NCBI RefSeq assembly: GCF_001570565.1
Contig: NZ_BBXE01000025.1
Coordinates: 32,349-96,348, forward strand
From: Herbidospora yilanensis
GTDB taxonomy: Bacteria > Actinomycetota > Actinomycetes > Streptosporangiales > Streptosporangiaceae
Length of the DNA: 64,000 nt
Direction of reading: 5' to 3'
Notes under the pieces: generated by a model
What the model saw: only the letters and a program-made list of their open reading frames with translations
The model's database searches: none
What the model was told of the DNA's origin: nothing
In this document: in pieces, positions 16,259 through 25,784 of the stretch
Position numbering within the stretch: the stretch's first letter is position 1
Layout of the letters: each line of letters starts with the position of its first letter
Translations under genes and position numbers: made by a program

Positions 16259-17869
16259 TTAGAGGGCGTTCAGGAACCGGGCCGCGATCGGGATCGCCAC
16301 GTCACGGCCGGTGCCGCCGTTCTTGACGAACACCGCGAACGCCAGGTCGTCGTGGAAGCCGACGAACCAGGCGTGGTCGTCCTGGCCGGCCTCCTCGGCG
16401 GTGCCGGTCTTGCCGCTCACCCCGGCGGGCAGGCCGGTGCCCTCCGCGGTGCCCTCCGACACCACCGACGACATCATGGCGCGCAGCCCTTCGGCCACCC
16501 CGGGCGCGAGCGGCGCCTCGGCCGGCTGGCCGGTCGCGTCGGCGAGCAGTCTCGGCCCCCGCCAGACCCCGCTCTGCACGGCCGCCGCCACGCTCGCCAT
16601 GCACAGCGGCGTGGCCACCACGGTGCCCTGGCCGAACGACGCCTCGGCCAGCGCGTCGTGGTTGTGCGGCTCGGTCAGCGACCCGCAGGAGCCGCCCGCG
16701 CCGGTCGACAGGGTGGCGCCGAACCCGAAGGCCGCCGCCTGGGCGGTCAGCGTCGCCGCCGGGACCCGTTCGACCGCGAGCTGGGCGAAGGTGGTGTTGC
16801 ACGACTCGGCGAAGGCCTGCCGGAAGGCCAGCGTGCCGAAGTCGTGGGCCTGGTAGTTGCTGATCACGCGTCCGAACGGGATCTGGTAGGTGGCCGGGCA
16901 GCTCACCTGCTGGTCGGGGGTGACCCCGGCGGCCAGCAGCGCCGCCGCGGTGACGATCTTGAAGGTCGAGCCGGGCGGGAAGGCCGAGGAGAAGGCGCCC
17001 TTGCCGCCGAGCCGGTCGGCCACCGCGAGCACCTCGCCCGTCGAGGGCCGGATCGCGACGATCGCCGCGGGCTTGCCCACCGGGTCGAGGGCGCGGGCGG
17101 CGGCCATCTGGACGTACTTGTCGATCGTCGTGGTGAAGACCGGGCCCTCGGTGAGGGGTTGCTCGTGGCGGTAGACCTCCTCGACCTCGTCGTCGAAGGG
17201 CTTGTCGATCACCACGCGCCAGCCGCCGGTCGAGGGGTTGGGCGGGGCCTGCGCGGCCAGGTCGCCGACGTAGGAGTCGGCGTAGCTGTTGGGCGGCAGC
17301 GCCTCGCCCTCGCGGGTGGCCAGGCGGTAGGGGGCGCCCGGCAGGTCGCGGCGTTCGATGGTGTCGCCGTGCTCCAGGTCGGGGTGGATGGTCTCGGGCG
17401 TCCAGTCGACCATCCACTCGCGCTTGACCACGGTGAGGCGGACCGTCGAGGTCAGCCTCATTGGGGGGCCGTCGGCCATCGTCCACTCCCCCGTGAACGA
17501 CAGGTCGGCGGTGACGTCGTCGATCTCGTCCACGGACAGGGGGACGAAGGCCCGGCTCACCGCCTGCAGCGCGGTGTCGGCGGCCTGGTGGAGCGAGGTG
17601 AAATCCTCCGGGGGGTCGTGGACGAGCGCGCGCATCGCCGCCAGGTCGCCCTTCTCCCACTCCTTCAGGTAGGCGGTCCCGGCGTCCCAGGGGGTGTTGC
17701 GGTTGGGGTTCTCCGGCTCGACCAGTTCGTCGGGCACGCCCTCGGGCCTCGCGGTGGTCACCGGGTCGGGGGGCGGCACACTCCGGCCGCTCACGATGAG
17801 TCCGGACACCCCGGCGACGAACATGGTGACGACCGCCGCGACGAGAACGAGCAGGGGCCGCCTGCGCAT
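16259..17869 (-). CDS. Penicillin-binding protein (transpeptidase with NTF2-like N-terminal domain)
   Basis: 536 aa. An N-terminal membrane helix (residues 5-27) is followed by an NTF2-like MecA_N-type domain (about 60-160), then a transpeptidase domain with all three motifs: STFK (301-304), SCN (356-358) and KTG (487-489). It should cross-link peptidoglycan outside the membrane and be a beta-lactam target. This layout is that of class B PBPs of the PBP2a/PbpA-like type common in actinomycetes. The ATG at 17869 has AGGAG seven bases upstream. The gene stands alone, divergent from the spermidine-synthase-like gene. Confidence 0.93.
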   Translation of the reverse strand: MRRRPLLVLVAAVVTMFVAGVSGLIVSGRSVPPPDPVTTARPEGVPDELVEPENPNRNTPWDAGTAYLKEWEKGDLAAMRALVHDPPEDFTSLHQAADTALQAVSRAFVPLSVDEIDDVTADLSFTGEWTMADGPPMRLTSTVRLTVVKREWMVDWTPETIHPDLEHGDTIERRDLPGAPYRLATREGEALPPNSYADSYVGDLAAQAPPNPSTGGWRVVIDKPFDDEVEEVYRHEQPLTEGPVFTTTIDKYVQMAAARALDPVGKPAAIVAIRPSTGEVLAVADRLGGKGAFSSAFPPGSTFKIVTAAALLAAGVTPDQQVSCPATYQIPFGRVISNYQAHDFGTLAFRQAFAESCNTTFAQLAVERVPAATLTAQAAAFGFGATLSTGAGGSCGSLTEPHNHDALAEASFGQGTVVATPLCMASVAAAVQSGVWRGPRLLADATGQPAEAPLAPGVAEGLRAMMSSVVSEGTAEGTGLPAGVSGKTGTAEEAGQDDHAWFVGFHDDLAFAVFVKNGGTGRDVAIPIAARFLNAL

Positions 17870-17938
17870 TAGGTTCTCCTGGGGGTCGGAGTGCACTCCT
17901 GGATATACCACGCGAAGACGACAGGCAGAGAGATTGTG

Positions 17939-18781
17939 ATGGCGAAGTCCACGAACCCGGTACCGGGCCGCTACCTCGTCGTGTTCGGGGAGGTCGAACT
18001 GCTGCGCGACCTCGACAACCCGGCCGGGTGGATGCTGCTGATGGACGGGGTCCCTCAGTCGTACGTCGACCTGGCCGACCCGACCCATCTCGATTTCGAG
18101 TACGTCCAGCTCATGGGCATCGCGGTCGACTGCCTGCCGGAGGGTCCGCTCGACGTGACCCACGTGGGCGGGGGCGGGTTCACGCTGCCCCGCTATGTGG
18201 CGGCGACGCGTCCGGGCTCCCGCCAGATCGTCATCGAACCCGACCACGCGCTCGTGCAACTCGTCAGAGACCAGCTCGCACTGAAGACGGTGCCCCGGCT
18301 CAAGGTGAAGACGACCGGCGGGCGGGAGGGCGTCGCGACCCTGGAGGACGCCTCGGCCGACCTCGTCATCCTCGACGCCTTCTCGGGCGCGATCATGCCG
18401 ATCGAGCTGGCCACGGCCGAGTACATGGGCGACCTGGCCCGCGTCCTGAGACCGCACGGCACGCTGCTGGTCAACGTGGCCGACGGCAAGGGGCTGCGGT
18501 TCGCGCGGCGGCTGCTGTCGACCGTGCGCGGGGTGTTCCGGCACGTCACCCTGCTGGCCGAACCGGGTGTGCTGCGCGGACGCCGGTTCGGCAACCTGAT
18601 CGTGGTCGCCTCCGACCGGGACCTGCCGCTCGACCGGCTCGTGCGGTCGGCCGCGGGCGGGCTCACGCGGGCGCGCTGCGTGGCGGGCGAGGATCTGGTG
18701 AGGTTCGTCGCGGGGGCCAAGCCCATCCACGACGGAGACCCGGTGGCGGCACCCGTGCCGCCACCCGCGGTCTTCGGTTGA
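17939..18781 (+). CDS. Spermidine synthase-like (SpeE-fold) protein
   Basis: 280 aa with a Rossmann methyltransferase fold: VTHVGGGGFTLPRY (glycine-rich loop), QIVIEPDHALVQLVR, ADLVILDAFSGAIMP and TLLVNVADGKG. These match the spermidine-synthase superfamily, but in many actinobacterial members the polyamine-binding residues are not kept, so the product may not be spermidine. The ATG at 17939 follows a weak AGAGA; a GTG three bases earlier is also possible. No decarboxylase or other polyamine gene lies nearby. Confidence 0.85.
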   Translation: MAKSTNPVPGRYLVVFGEVELLRDLDNPAGWMLLMDGVPQSYVDLADPTHLDFEYVQLMGIAVDCLPEGPLDVTHVGGGGFTLPRYVAATRPGSRQIVIEPDHALVQLVRDQLALKTVPRLKVKTTGGREGVATLEDASADLVILDAFSGAIMPIELATAEYMGDLARVLRPHGTLLVNVADGKGLRFARRLLSTVRGVFRHVTLLAEPGVLRGRRFGNLIVVASDRDLPLDRLVRSAAGGLTRARCVAGEDLVRFVAGAKPIHDGDPVAAPVPPPAVFG

Positions 18782-18790
18782 CGATCCCGC

Positions 18791-19036
18791 TCAGGCCCCG
18801 TGGGAGCGGGCGATCTCGTCGATGCGCTCGGCCAGCCGGTAGTCGAGGTCGGTCAGGCCGCCCGCGTCATGGGTGGTGAGCACGAAGTGGAGCGTGCGCC
18901 AGCGGATGTCGATGTCGGGATGGTGGTTCATCTTCTCGGCCTCCTCCGCCACCCGGTCGACGATCAGGATCGCGGTCGGGAAGTCGGGGGCCTCGATGGA
19001 GCGCCGGAGCGTCTCGCCGTCTTTGGTCCATGCCAT
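18791..19036 (-). CDS. 4a-hydroxytetrahydrobiopterin dehydratase (PCD/DCoH)
   Basis: 81 aa (84 aa if the GTG at 19045 is used). The signature MNHHPDIDIRW and LTTHDAGGLTDLD gives the active-site histidines of pterin-4a-carbinolamine dehydratases, which recycle the pterin cofactor of aromatic amino acid hydroxylases. It lacks about 15 N-terminal residues found in many homologs. Start choice is uncertain: ATG 19036 has GAGG only three bases before it. No hydroxylase gene is nearby, so a molybdopterin-type or orphan role is possible. Confidence 0.88.
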   Translation of the reverse strand: MAWTKDGETLRRSIEAPDFPTAILIVDRVAEEAEKMNHHPDIDIRWRTLHFVLTTHDAGGLTDLDYRLAERIDEIARSHGA

Positions 19037-19049
19037 ACACCTCACCGTC

Positions 19050-19640
19050 TCACAGGCGCGGCCAGCCGCCGCTCGTGGTCGGCGCGGCCTTGGCGCGGGC
19101 GCGGCGGGCCATCGACATGATGCCGCGCACCATGTGGGTGGCGTGGGTCTGCTGCCGGGTGGCGATCGACTTGGCCAGGATCGGCTCCAGGTCGGCCATC
19201 AGGCGCGGGAGCTGGGTGACGCTCCAGTCGTGCCAGCGGGAGAGCTGGGTGCCGCCGCTGTCGCCGTCCTCCTGCCGGTAGGCGACCATGACCGGGCAGT
19301 GGTCGTTGGCGTAGGCCAGCCACGACTCGATGGCCGAGTTGAACCTCTCCACCCGCGAGTGGGCGGCGTAGAACCAGCCGTCGTCGCCCAGGTAGTCGTC
19401 GTCGCCGGGTTTGGCGGGATAGGCGCGGGCCAGCGCGCCGTGCAGGAACAGTCCCGAGGCGACCATGAGCTGGCGGCCGTCGGCCCAGTCGATGGTGTCC
19501 TGGAGCGGTCCAGGGCAGCTCGACTCGATCGCCGAACGCTGATAACTCGAGGGTTCGCGCTCGAACCGCACGTGGACCTCGGCCCACATGTAGTACTTCG
19601 CCTCTCCCGCCCCGAAGAAGGGGAAGGGGAACTCGTTCAT
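19050..19640 (-). CDS. Conserved hypothetical protein
   Basis: 196 aa, not recognised. It is soluble, rich in Trp and His (WHDWSVTQLP, DGWFYAAHSRVERFNSAIESWLA), with no signal peptide or membrane segment. The ATG at 19640 has AGGAG nine bases upstream; GTG 19646 and TTG 19643 are alternatives in the same frame. It ends 13 bases before the pterin dehydratase gene on the same strand and may be co-transcribed with it. No function can be given. Confidence 0.75.
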   Translation of the reverse strand: MNEFPFPFFGAGEAKYYMWAEVHVRFEREPSSYQRSAIESSCPGPLQDTIDWADGRQLMVASGLFLHGALARAYPAKPGDDDYLGDDGWFYAAHSRVERFNSAIESWLAYANDHCPVMVAYRQEDGDSGGTQLSRWHDWSVTQLPRLMADLEPILAKSIATRQQTHATHMVRGIMSMARRARAKAAPTTSGGWPRL

Positions 19641-19742
19641 CAACACAGACTCCTGGAGGGGGGCTGCCGGATGGCGGAGTCTAACCGTGACATCCGGTCA
19701 ACCTCCTAGCATCCGTAGGATTGCGGGGTTTTACTGTCTTTC

Positions 19743-22316
19743 GTGTTCGTGGGACGTGAAGCGGAATCGGCCGCGCTGGCCGGAGCCCTGGAGTCGGGTG
19801 GTCTCGCCGAGGTGACCGGGGAGCCCGGCATCGGCAAGACCCGCCTGCTGACCGAGTTCGCCCGGGAGGCGGGCGGCCGGGAGATCAAGGTGCTCCGGGG
19901 GGTGGCCACCGAGTTCGAGCGCGACCTTCCCCACCGGGTCTTCGAAGACGCCCTCGGCCCGCTCGGGGGCGGCGACCGGCTGGCGCTGGCCCGGACCGTC
20001 CGCGAGCACCTCGCGGAGCTCGGCCGGGTGGCGCTGATCCTCGACGACCTCCACTGGGCCGACCCGGCCTCGTGCGAGCTGCTGGCCTACCTGATCAGGC
20101 GGCCGGCCGAGGAGCTGCTCGTCGTCTGCGCCTACCGCGACCGCCAGGCCGGCCACCGGCTGCTCGGCGCGCTGGCCGAGGCCGGACCGGCCGCCGTCCC
20201 GCACGTCCGGGTCAGGGTCGGGCCGCTGTCGCTCGGCGAGGCGCGCGAGCTACTCGGCGACCGGCCCGAACTGCGCGACCTCCACGACGAGAGCGGCGGC
20301 AACCCGCTCTACCTGAAGGGCCTGGCGGGCGGGGCCGCCGGGTCGACGCTGACCGGGCTGCTGTCCGGGGAGCTCGCCCGCCTGTCCGACATGGAGTTAC
20401 GGGCCGCCCAGGCCGGGGCGGTGCTCGGCGACGCCTTCACCCCCGACGACGTGGCGATGCTCGGGCCGGTCCCGGCGGTGCTCGGCGAGCTCGCCGCCCG
20501 CGACCTCATCCGCGACACCGGCGACGGCCGCTTCCGGTTCCGCCATCCGCTGCTCCGGCAGCTCGTGTACGAGGGCGCCGACCCGGCGTGGCGCATGCTG
20601 GCCCACCGGCTGGCGGCGCGGGAGCTGTCGGCGCTGGGGGCGCCGGTCAGGGAGGTGGCCCATCACGTCGCGCGGACCGCCAGCAGGCACGAACCCGGCG
20701 ACCTGCCGACGCTGATGGCGGCGGCCCGCGAGGCCGTGAACATCGCCCCCGCCGCGGCGGTCGAGTGGCTGAAGGCGGCGCAGCCGCTGGTCGGCGACCT
20801 GACCGACCCCGTCTCCGTCCAGTTGCACGTGCTGCTGGCCCAGGCGCTCATCTACGACGGCCGCCTGGAGGACGCCCGCGCGGCCCTCCACGAGCTGCTC
20901 CCGCACCTGCCGGTCGGCCACCGCAGCGAGCTCGTCGCCGCCTGCGCCGTGGTCGAACGCCTGCTCGGCCGGTACGCCGAAGCCGCCTCCCTGCTCACCA
21001 ACGAGGCCGCCAAGGGCGGCAGGGGCGCGTGGCTGCACCGCGAGCTGGCCACCCTGCGGCTGCACCTGGGCGACGTGCCGGCCGCGACGGCCGACATCGC
21101 GGCGGCCGTCGACGCCGCCGAGAACCCCGAGGAGGAGTCGGCCGGCCGTTCGCTGCTCGCCTTCGCCGCCGCCTACGAGGGCGACCCCGGCCCGGCCGCC
21201 GAGGCCGTCGACGCCGCCGCGCACGCCGCCGACGCGCTGAGCGACGCCGCCGCCACCCGGGAGCTGACCGCGCTGACCCGGCTGGTCTGGGCCGAGTCGT
21301 TCGTGGAACGGCAGGCCGACGCCGAACGCCACGCCCGCCGGGCGCTGACGCTGGCCCGGTCCCTGTCGCGCAGCGCCCTGCTGGCCGACGTGCTGATGGC
21401 GCTCACCCAGCTCTGCGGCCGGACCGGCCACCTGGCCGAGGCGATCAGGTTCGGCGAGGAGGCCGAGGACGTCGCCTGCCAGTCGGGCAGCCCGATCCTG
21501 CTGGCGCTGGTGCGGGCGATCCTGGCCGAGTCGGTCGCCTACACCGACGTGGAGCGGGCGGTCAGCCTCGCGACGTGGGCGGCCGGCTCGGTGGCCGGGG
21601 TCGACGGCTGGTGGTCGGCCAGCACGGTCTGCCTGTCGGCGCAGGTGCTGCTGTCCGCCGGCGAGCCCGACCGGGCCCGCTGGATGTTGCTCGGCATCGG
21701 CGGCGGCGTCGGCATGCCGCAGTGCCAGCCGGGCTACCGGCCGATGTGGCTGGAGACCCTCACCCAGGCGCTGCTCGGCTGCGACGAGGTGGCCTGGGCC
21801 AGCGCCGCCGCCAATGCGGCGCTGGCCGCCGCCGGGGCGCTCGCGCTCCCGGCCCAGCACGCGTTCGCAGCACGCGCGCTGGCGTGTGTGCGGGCCGCCG
21901 AGGGCGACCTCGCGGGGGCGGCGGAGTTCGCGGCGCGGTCGGTGGACCTGTTCGGCGCCGCCGGGTTCCGGCCCCAGGCGGCCCGTACGCTGATCATGAC
22001 CGCCCCCTTCCGCGACGACGGCCACAAGGCGCTCGCGATGGCCAGGGCGCTCGCCGCCGAGGTCGGCGCCGGAGTGCTGGCCGAGGAGGCCGAACGCGAG
22101 CAGCGCCGCCTGGCCGCGCGCGGCCCTCGTAGGGGCGACCTGCTGACCAAGCGGGAGCGGCAGATCGCCGAGCTGGCCAAGACCGGCCTGACCAGCAAGG
22201 AGATCGCCGCCCGCCTGATGCTGAGCAGTCGTACGGTCGACGACCACCTCGCGCACGTCTACCGCAAGCTCGGGGTCTCCTCGCGTACGGCGCTCGCCAA
22301 CGTGCTCGGCGTGTGA
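19743..22316 (+). CDS. Large LuxR-family ATPase regulator (LAL type)
   Basis: 857 aa. N-terminal AAA/STAND ATPase with Walker A GEPGIGKT (26-33) and Walker B VALILDDLHWADP, a long alpha-helical TPR-like middle, and a C-terminal LuxR HTH (LTKRERQIAELAKTGLTSKEIAARL, then VYRKLGVSSRT). These proteins are ATP-dependent activators, known from MalT and from pathway regulators of polyketide clusters. The GTG start has no ribosome site, and TAGGAT at 19716-19721 may be its -10. It converges on the ngcEFG operon with one base between stops; no biosynthetic cluster is in the window. Confidence 0.92.
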   Translation: MFVGREAESAALAGALESGGLAEVTGEPGIGKTRLLTEFAREAGGREIKVLRGVATEFERDLPHRVFEDALGPLGGGDRLALARTVREHLAELGRVALILDDLHWADPASCELLAYLIRRPAEELLVVCAYRDRQAGHRLLGALAEAGPAAVPHVRVRVGPLSLGEARELLGDRPELRDLHDESGGNPLYLKGLAGGAAGSTLTGLLSGELARLSDMELRAAQAGAVLGDAFTPDDVAMLGPVPAVLGELAARDLIRDTGDGRFRFRHPLLRQLVYEGADPAWRMLAHRLAARELSALGAPVREVAHHVARTASRHEPGDLPTLMAAAREAVNIAPAAAVEWLKAAQPLVGDLTDPVSVQLHVLLAQALIYDGRLEDARAALHELLPHLPVGHRSELVAACAVVERLLGRYAEAASLLTNEAAKGGRGAWLHRELATLRLHLGDVPAATADIAAAVDAAENPEEESAGRSLLAFAAAYEGDPGPAAEAVDAAAHAADALSDAAATRELTALTRLVWAESFVERQADAERHARRALTLARSLSRSALLADVLMALTQLCGRTGHLAEAIRFGEEAEDVACQSGSPILLALVRAILAESVAYTDVERAVSLATWAAGSVAGVDGWWSASTVCLSAQVLLSAGEPDRARWMLLGIGGGVGMPQCQPGYRPMWLETLTQALLGCDEVAWASAAANAALAAAGALALPAQHAFAARALACVRAAEGDLAGAAEFAARSVDLFGAAGFRPQAARTLIMTAPFRDDGHKALAMARALAAEVGAGVLAEEAEREQRRLAARGPRRGDLLTKRERQIAELAKTGLTSKEIAARLMLSSRTVDDHLAHVYRKLGVSSRTALANVLGV

Positions 22317-22317
22317 G

Positions 22318-23157
22318 TCACTTGCCGACTCCAGCCGTCAGCCCGGTCTGGATCTGGCGCTGGAAGATGACGTACACGATCAGGATCGGGATGATCGCCA
22401 TCGACAGGGCGGCGAACAGGCCGGCCCAGTCGGCCTCGTAGCCGGCGCTGGTCGAGATGTTGGCGATGCCCTGGGTGATCAGCCACTTGTCCTGCTTGTC
22501 GCCCGGGAGCAGCGCGATCGGCAGCAGGTACTGGTTCCACTGGCCGATCACGTTGAAGATCGTGATGCTGATCAGGCCGGGTTTGGCCATCGGCAACATG
22601 ATCTGGAAGAACGTGCGGGCGTGCCCGCAGCCGTCCATCATCGCCGCCTCGGCGACCGTCGTCGGCAGCGTCTTGAAGAACGCCGTCAGGAAGAACACCG
22701 TGAACGGCATCGAGTAGGCGACGTAGACCAGCACGACACCGGTGTGGGTGCCGAGCAGGCCGACGTTGTCGACCACCTTGTAGAGGGCCGACAACGCGAG
22801 GAAGGGCGGGATCGACAGACCGGCCACGAACAGGGTGTAGACGAGGCGGTTGCCGCGGAAGTCGTACCGGGACAACACGTAGGCCGCCATCGAGCCGAGC
22901 AGCATCGTGAAGAACGTGGAGAACGCCACCACGATGACGGTGTTGACCAGGTATTCGCCGATGCGCGAGGTCTCCCACGCGCGGCCCCACGCCCCCCAGC
23001 CCCACTGCCTCGGCAACGCGAGCGGGCTGTCGCCGAAGATCTCGGTGTTGGTCTTGAACGAGTTGAGGAACGTGTAGACGATCGGCGTCACCGTGAGGAT
23101 CGTCCAGAGCACGAGCATGAGGTGGGAGACGCCGCCGAACAGACGCGCGGACTTCAT
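22318..23157 (-). CDS. ngcG: N-acetylglucosamine/chitobiose ABC transporter permease NgcG-like
   Basis: 279 aa, six membrane segments, with the inner-membrane permease EAA loop (AEAAMMDGCGHARTFFQIMLPMAKPG). It is the MalG-type half of a carbohydrate importer of the CUT1 family. The start overlaps the stop of the preceding permease gene (23157-23159). Assignment to NgcG rests on the linked NgcE-like binding protein. No ATPase gene is present; in Streptomyces such systems use the shared ATPase MsiK encoded elsewhere. Confidence 0.88.
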   Translation of the reverse strand: MKSARLFGGVSHLMLVLWTILTVTPIVYTFLNSFKTNTEIFGDSPLALPRQWGWGAWGRAWETSRIGEYLVNTVIVVAFSTFFTMLLGSMAAYVLSRYDFRGNRLVYTLFVAGLSIPPFLALSALYKVVDNVGLLGTHTGVVLVYVAYSMPFTVFFLTAFFKTLPTTVAEAAMMDGCGHARTFFQIMLPMAKPGLISITIFNVIGQWNQYLLPIALLPGDKQDKWLITQGIANISTSAGYEADWAGLFAALSMAIIPILIVYVIFQRQIQTGLTAGVGK

Positions 23158-24092
23158 CAGTACTCGATCCTCTCGCGCCGGGTGACCCGCATGGTGAGGG
23201 CCGCGAACGTCAGCACCAGGAAGACCAGCGCGACGCCCATCGCGGACGCGTAGCCGAACCGGTAGTAGGTGAAGGTCTGCCGGAAGATCTCCAGCGGCAA
23301 CACGGTCGTGGCGTTGTCGGGCCCGCCGCGGTCGATCGAGAGCACCTGCACCAGCGCGAAGGCGTCGAAGGCCGCGATGCCCAGATAGACCCAGCCGACC
23401 TGGACGGTGTTCCACACCAGCGGCAGCGTGATCTTGAAGAACAGCGTGAACCGGTTGGCGCCGTCGAGGGCGGCCGCCTCGAAGATCTCCTTCGGCACCC
23501 CGGCCATGCCGGCGCTGAACAGCACGACGTAGAAGCCGACGCCCTGCCAGACCATCACGCCGATGATCGTCCAGAGCGCGAGGTCGGGCTTGATCAGCCA
23601 GCCGACGGGATCGACCCCGAACCAGCCCAGGACGCTGTTGAGGATGCCCGACTTCTGGGGGTTCAGCACCGCCTGGAACAACACGCCGACGATGACGACG
23701 GCGAGCACCTGCGGGAAGAAGAAGACGACCTTGTAGAAGGACGACCCCCACACACCGGCGAGCTGCCCGTTCCTCTGCCCGCCCCCGAGGTTGAGCAGGA
23801 ACGAGAAGAACAACGCGATCACGATCGTGACCAGCGGCATGACCAGCAGGATCAGCCCGTGGTGCCGGACCGCGGCCCAGAACACCTCGTCGCCGAACAG
23901 CCGGGTGAAGTTCTCGAACCCGACGTACTGGAAGTCGGGTGAGATTCCGCGTGAGTTCGTCAGCGCGAGCTGGAGGGCCTGCAGGTTGGGACTCACGAAG
24001 AAGACGATGTAGATCGCCAGCGGCGCGGCCAGGAAGGAGACGATGAAGCCCCACTTCCTGACCGCGCCCGGCGTCAGCCGGCCACGCCGCAT
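23157..24092 (-). CDS. ngcF: N-acetylglucosamine/chitobiose ABC transporter permease NgcF-like
   Basis: 311 aa, six membrane segments and the EAA loop (EIFEAAALDGANRFTLFFKITLP). MalF-type permease of a CUT1 sugar importer, forming the channel with the NgcG-like protein. Three bases separate it from the binding-protein gene, and its stop overlaps the NgcG-like start, so the three genes form one operon. Confidence 0.88.
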   Translation of the reverse strand: MRRGRLTPGAVRKWGFIVSFLAAPLAIYIVFFVSPNLQALQLALTNSRGISPDFQYVGFENFTRLFGDEVFWAAVRHHGLILLVMPLVTIVIALFFSFLLNLGGGQRNGQLAGVWGSSFYKVVFFFPQVLAVVIVGVLFQAVLNPQKSGILNSVLGWFGVDPVGWLIKPDLALWTIIGVMVWQGVGFYVVLFSAGMAGVPKEIFEAAALDGANRFTLFFKITLPLVWNTVQVGWVYLGIAAFDAFALVQVLSIDRGGPDNATTVLPLEIFRQTFTYYRFGYASAMGVALVFLVLTFAALTMRVTRRERIEY

Positions 24093-24095
24093 GGG

Positions 24096-25547
24096 TCACA
24101 CGTTCCGGGTCTGCTTGACGATCGAGGAGTCCGCCTTGGTCTTGTCCGCCGCCTCCTGCATCTTGGTGGCGAACTCTTCGGCGCTGATGCGGCCGAACAT
24201 CAGGGCGTTGGTCTGCTTGCGCAGCTCGGTCTCCAGCTCCTTGTACCAGCCCTCGAAGGAGGAGAAGGTGACCACATTGGTCCCGGCGGCGGTCTGCGCG
24301 GCGGCGACCGAGGTCAGGCCGGGCGACAGGGTCAGGCCCTCGGTGGCGCCGATGACGACGGTCAGCGACTTGGTCTTCTCGGTGAAGTCGCGGGCGCCCT
24401 GCTTGGAGAGCATCTGGCGCAGGTACTCAAGACCGCCGGCGGCGTTCTTGGCCTTCGACGGCACGATGAAGCCCTCGGCGGCGGCGGCGCGGATCGCCTC
24501 GTAGGGCATCTGGTCGGCGGCGGTGACCGAGGGGGTCGGCACCATCGCGTACTCGAAGCCCTCGGGGGTGTCCTTGGCCTGCTCGGCCTCCAGCCAGGAG
24601 CCCGAGGGGTAGAACGCGATCTTGCCCTGGTTCTGCTGGGTCTGCACCTCGGTGTGGATGAGGCCCTCGTACGCCGGGTCCATGAACTTGCCGATCTCGG
24701 CCCACGCGGCGGCGGCCTGCTTGACGGCGTCGTTGTTCCAGGCGTTGTCGGCCAGGTTGTCGATGTCGAGGAGGATCTTGTTGCCGCCGATCTTGGCGGC
24801 CGAGATCAGGATCATCCAGTAGGCGTAGTAGGACGCGTTCTTGCCGGCGTAGCCGAAGGGCACGATGTTCTTGGCCTTGGCGGCCTCGGCGAAGGTCTTG
24901 AACTCGTCGAAGGTCTTCGGCGGGGTCCAGCCCTCCTTCTCGAAGAGCTTGGCGTCGTACCAGAGGCCGTAGGCGGTGTAGACGTAGTTCAGCGTGTACG
25001 GCTTGGCGGGGTCGCCGCCCAGGCCCGACTCGATCGTGCCGGGCACGATGACGTCCTTGACCTTCTTCGACGGGTCGTCGACGCTCGGGGCCTCGAACAG
25101 CGGGGTGAGGTCGAGGAGCTGCCCGGCGTTGATCAGGGCGCCGCCGTCGAGGTTGTCGGTGCCGGAGTTGTTGACCACGTCGGGCACGTCGCCGCCGGCG
25201 AAGCGCGGGGTGAGGGTCTGCCCGATCGTCTGGATGCCCTGGTGCTTGATCGTCGCGCCCGGGAACGCCTTCTTGTAGAGGGGCTCGTGCGACTGGGTCG
25301 CGTACTCGTCGCTGTAGCCGCCCTTGAAGATGACGACTTCGAGCGGGGCGTCGGCCTTGACGTTGAAGGGGTTGTTCGCCGATGCGCTCGCGCCGCCCGC
25401 CGAGGGGGCCGCGGCCGAGGGGGCGGCCTCCTGGGAGCCACCGCCACCGGTGGCACAGGCGCTCAGAAAAGGACCGGCGACGAGGGCGGTCAGTCCGACG
25501 CGGGCCAGCAGCTGACGGCGCGTGATGTCACGGGGCGTGATGGTCAT
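24096..25547 (-). CDS. ngcE: N-acetylglucosamine/chitobiose-binding lipoprotein NgcE-like
   Basis: 483 aa solute-binding protein. TRRQLLARVGL is a twin-arginine type signal and LSAC places the lipidated Cys at 31, so it is exported and anchored to the outer face of the membrane. PLEVVIFKGGYSDEYA, ATIKHQGIQTIGQ, VPDVVNNSGTDNLD and the LNYVYTAYGLWYDAKLFE region match Streptomyces NgcE, which binds GlcNAc and N,N'-diacetylchitobiose. The ATG has AGGAGAG seven bases upstream. First gene of the ngcEFG operon, with three operators before it. Confidence 0.9.
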   Translation of the reverse strand: MTITPRDITRRQLLARVGLTALVAGPFLSACATGGGGSQEAAPSAAAPSAGGASASANNPFNVKADAPLEVVIFKGGYSDEYATQSHEPLYKKAFPGATIKHQGIQTIGQTLTPRFAGGDVPDVVNNSGTDNLDGGALINAGQLLDLTPLFEAPSVDDPSKKVKDVIVPGTIESGLGGDPAKPYTLNYVYTAYGLWYDAKLFEKEGWTPPKTFDEFKTFAEAAKAKNIVPFGYAGKNASYYAYWMILISAAKIGGNKILLDIDNLADNAWNNDAVKQAAAAWAEIGKFMDPAYEGLIHTEVQTQQNQGKIAFYPSGSWLEAEQAKDTPEGFEYAMVPTPSVTAADQMPYEAIRAAAAEGFIVPSKAKNAAGGLEYLRQMLSKQGARDFTEKTKSLTVVIGATEGLTLSPGLTSVAAAQTAAGTNVVTFSSFEGWYKELETELRKQTNALMFGRISAEEFATKMQEAADKTKADSSIVKQTRNV

Positions 25548-25575
25548 CCAACTCTCCTGATACCGGGGGGATCAA

Positions 25576-25606
25576 TTAGGAAAGTTTCCTAAACGTTCGT
25601 GAACGT
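25576..25606. promoter_or_regulatory. Two adjacent palindromes upstream of ngcE
   Basis: TTAGGAAAGTTTCCTAA (25576-25592) is a perfect 17-bp palindrome, and ACGTTC-GT-GAACGT (25593-25606) follows directly. They lie 29 bases before the ngcE start, where a repressor would block transcription. The first resembles ROK-type operators and the second LacI/GntR-type ones. The proteins that bind are not known from this window. Confidence 0.6.
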
Positions 25607-25640
25607 ACGAGCGAGGCCCAAGCATCGTCAAGGTGTCGGG

Positions 25641-25656
25641 GTCGGTCTAGACCAAC
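25641..25656. promoter_or_regulatory. DasR-type operator (dre) upstream of ngcE
   Basis: GTCGGTCTAGACCAAC contains the perfect core GGTCTAGACC (25644-25653) of the dre element bound by DasR, the GlcNAc-responsive GntR repressor of actinomycetes (consensus ACTGGTCTAGACCACT). Its place before a GlcNAc/chitobiose importer fits the known DasR regulon. Confidence 0.75.
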
Positions 25657-25784
25657 CTGTGACGTGACCGCGATGGTCTGTGTGCCGATCACGGCGTTTT
25701 GCCTGCTTATGGGGGATATTAAACATAGGACGATCCCCTCTTTACACCCGCGCTTTACCGCATCTTATGCCCTATATGAGGGCT